NCBI GenBank assembly: GCA_027886785.1
Contig: JAPCJV010000179.1
Span: 1 to 5,094, forward strand
Reading direction: 5' to 3'
DNA: 5,094 nucleotides
Source of the DNA: Nitrososphaerota archaeon
Lineage (GTDB): Archaea > Thermoproteota > Nitrososphaeria > Nitrososphaerales > CADDZS01
The notes under the pieces were generated by a model. The model searched no databases and was not told the origin of the DNA. It worked only from the letters and a program-made list of their open reading frames with translations. Positions 4,908-5,094 of the stretch are shown in pieces; within the stretch, counting starts at the first letter, position 1, and every line of letters begins with the position of its first letter. A program made the translations under genes and the position numbers.

Positions 4908-4911
4908 TAGC
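4903..4911 (+). promoter_or_regulatory. Candidate TATA box for guaB
   Basis: CTTTATAGC resembles an archaeal TATA box. Initiation about 25 bases downstream would fall near 4930-4935, leaving a leader of about 25 bases that includes the purine-rich AAGGGAGA (4937-4944) before the TTG start. This suggests guaB has its own promoter in addition to any read-through from the folP operon. Confidence 0.4.
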
Positions 4912-4956
4912 GCAAAAACAAGGATACAATTTCGGCAAGGGAGAAATGAGAGTACC

Positions 4957-5094
4957 TTGCCAGCCGATTCTTACTCGAAACTTGTTAACGCTAGAGGCGT
5001 CTATACTTTCCGGGATTTTGTACTTCTGCCCGGAAGAAGCGATATCGAACCTTCCAACGTGGATTTAGGCGTTCACCTGACATCCAATGTCAGA
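4957..5094 (+). CDS. guaB: IMP dehydrogenase, N-terminal fragment (runs off the window)
   Basis: IMP dehydrogenase oxidises IMP to XMP with NAD+, the committed step to GTP. Only the first 46 residues are present, but they match the family's opening: TFRDFVLLPGRSDIEPSNVD (residues 17-36), corresponding to the usual TFDDVLLxPxxS block, then LGVHLTSNVR. The catalytic loop and any CBS domains lie beyond the window. TTG 4957-4959 is the only usable start before the conserved block: the frame is open upstream to within the previous gene but has no ATG, GTG or TTG. The purine-rich AAGGGAGA (4937-4944) ends 12 bases before it. The 85-base gap after the coiled-coil gene contains a TATA-like element. 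The family also includes GMP reductase and the CBS-only relatives, so the full gene is needed to exclude those. Confidence 0.85.
   Translation, partial: MPADSYSKLVNARGVYTFRDFVLLPGRSDIEPSNVDLGVHLTSNVR

Noticed and set aside
4946..5068. ATG-started frame overlapping the guaB start
   Set aside because: It has a good purine-rich sequence upstream, but the product (about 40 residues) has no family features and runs across the conserved IMP dehydrogenase block in another phase.
1..5094. CRISPR array, insertion sequence, phage or other mobile element
   Set aside because: No regularly spaced direct repeats, transposase, integrase or terminal inverted repeats were seen; the content is core metabolism and small hypothetical genes.

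Overview
The window looks archaeal and is most consistent with a Nitrososphaerota (Thaumarchaeota)-type genome. The evidence is an MptE-type (DUF115) 6-hydroxymethyl-dihydropterin pyrophosphokinase, an archaeal-style dihydropteroate synthase, a zinc-ribbon/CBS protein, A/T-rich TATA-like elements a short distance upstream of genes, very tight gene packing and many TTG starts. The phylum is inferred from gene content and style; no search could be run. Base composition looks close to half G+C by eye.

Layout from left to right. Positions 1-38 may hold the tail of a rightward gene. A T-rich spacer follows, then a small unrecognised rightward gene (136-342). Two leftward genes come next: a zinc-ribbon plus CBS-pair protein (339-866, start possibly at 854) and, upstream of it, an unrecognised 112-residue acidic protein (919-1257). 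A divergent intergenic region (1258-1470) carries a hairpin and an 8-bp inverted repeat. It leads to a rightward isocitrate/isopropylmalate dehydrogenase family gene (1471-2511), whose end overlaps that of the leftward mptE gene (2504-3298). mptE and the rightward folP-type gene (3343-4236) are divergent across only 44 bp, with one A/T-rich element at the centre. An unrecognised coiled-coil protein gene (4242-4871) starts 5 bases after the folP stop. The window ends in the N-terminus of IMP dehydrogenase (4957-5094).

The right half has a coherent theme. IMP dehydrogenase feeds GTP synthesis, GTP is the precursor of pterins, MptE activates 6-hydroxymethyl-dihydropterin as its diphosphate, and the DHPS-family enzyme condenses that with an arylamine. 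The coiled-coil protein between folP and guaB is the main unknown in this group. The dehydrogenase belongs to central carbon metabolism or a related beta-decarboxylation and has no obvious link to the pterin genes. I see no rRNA, tRNA, CRISPR array, insertion sequence or phage feature. No stretch longer than 300 bases lacks a gene; the longest gap is 1258-1470.
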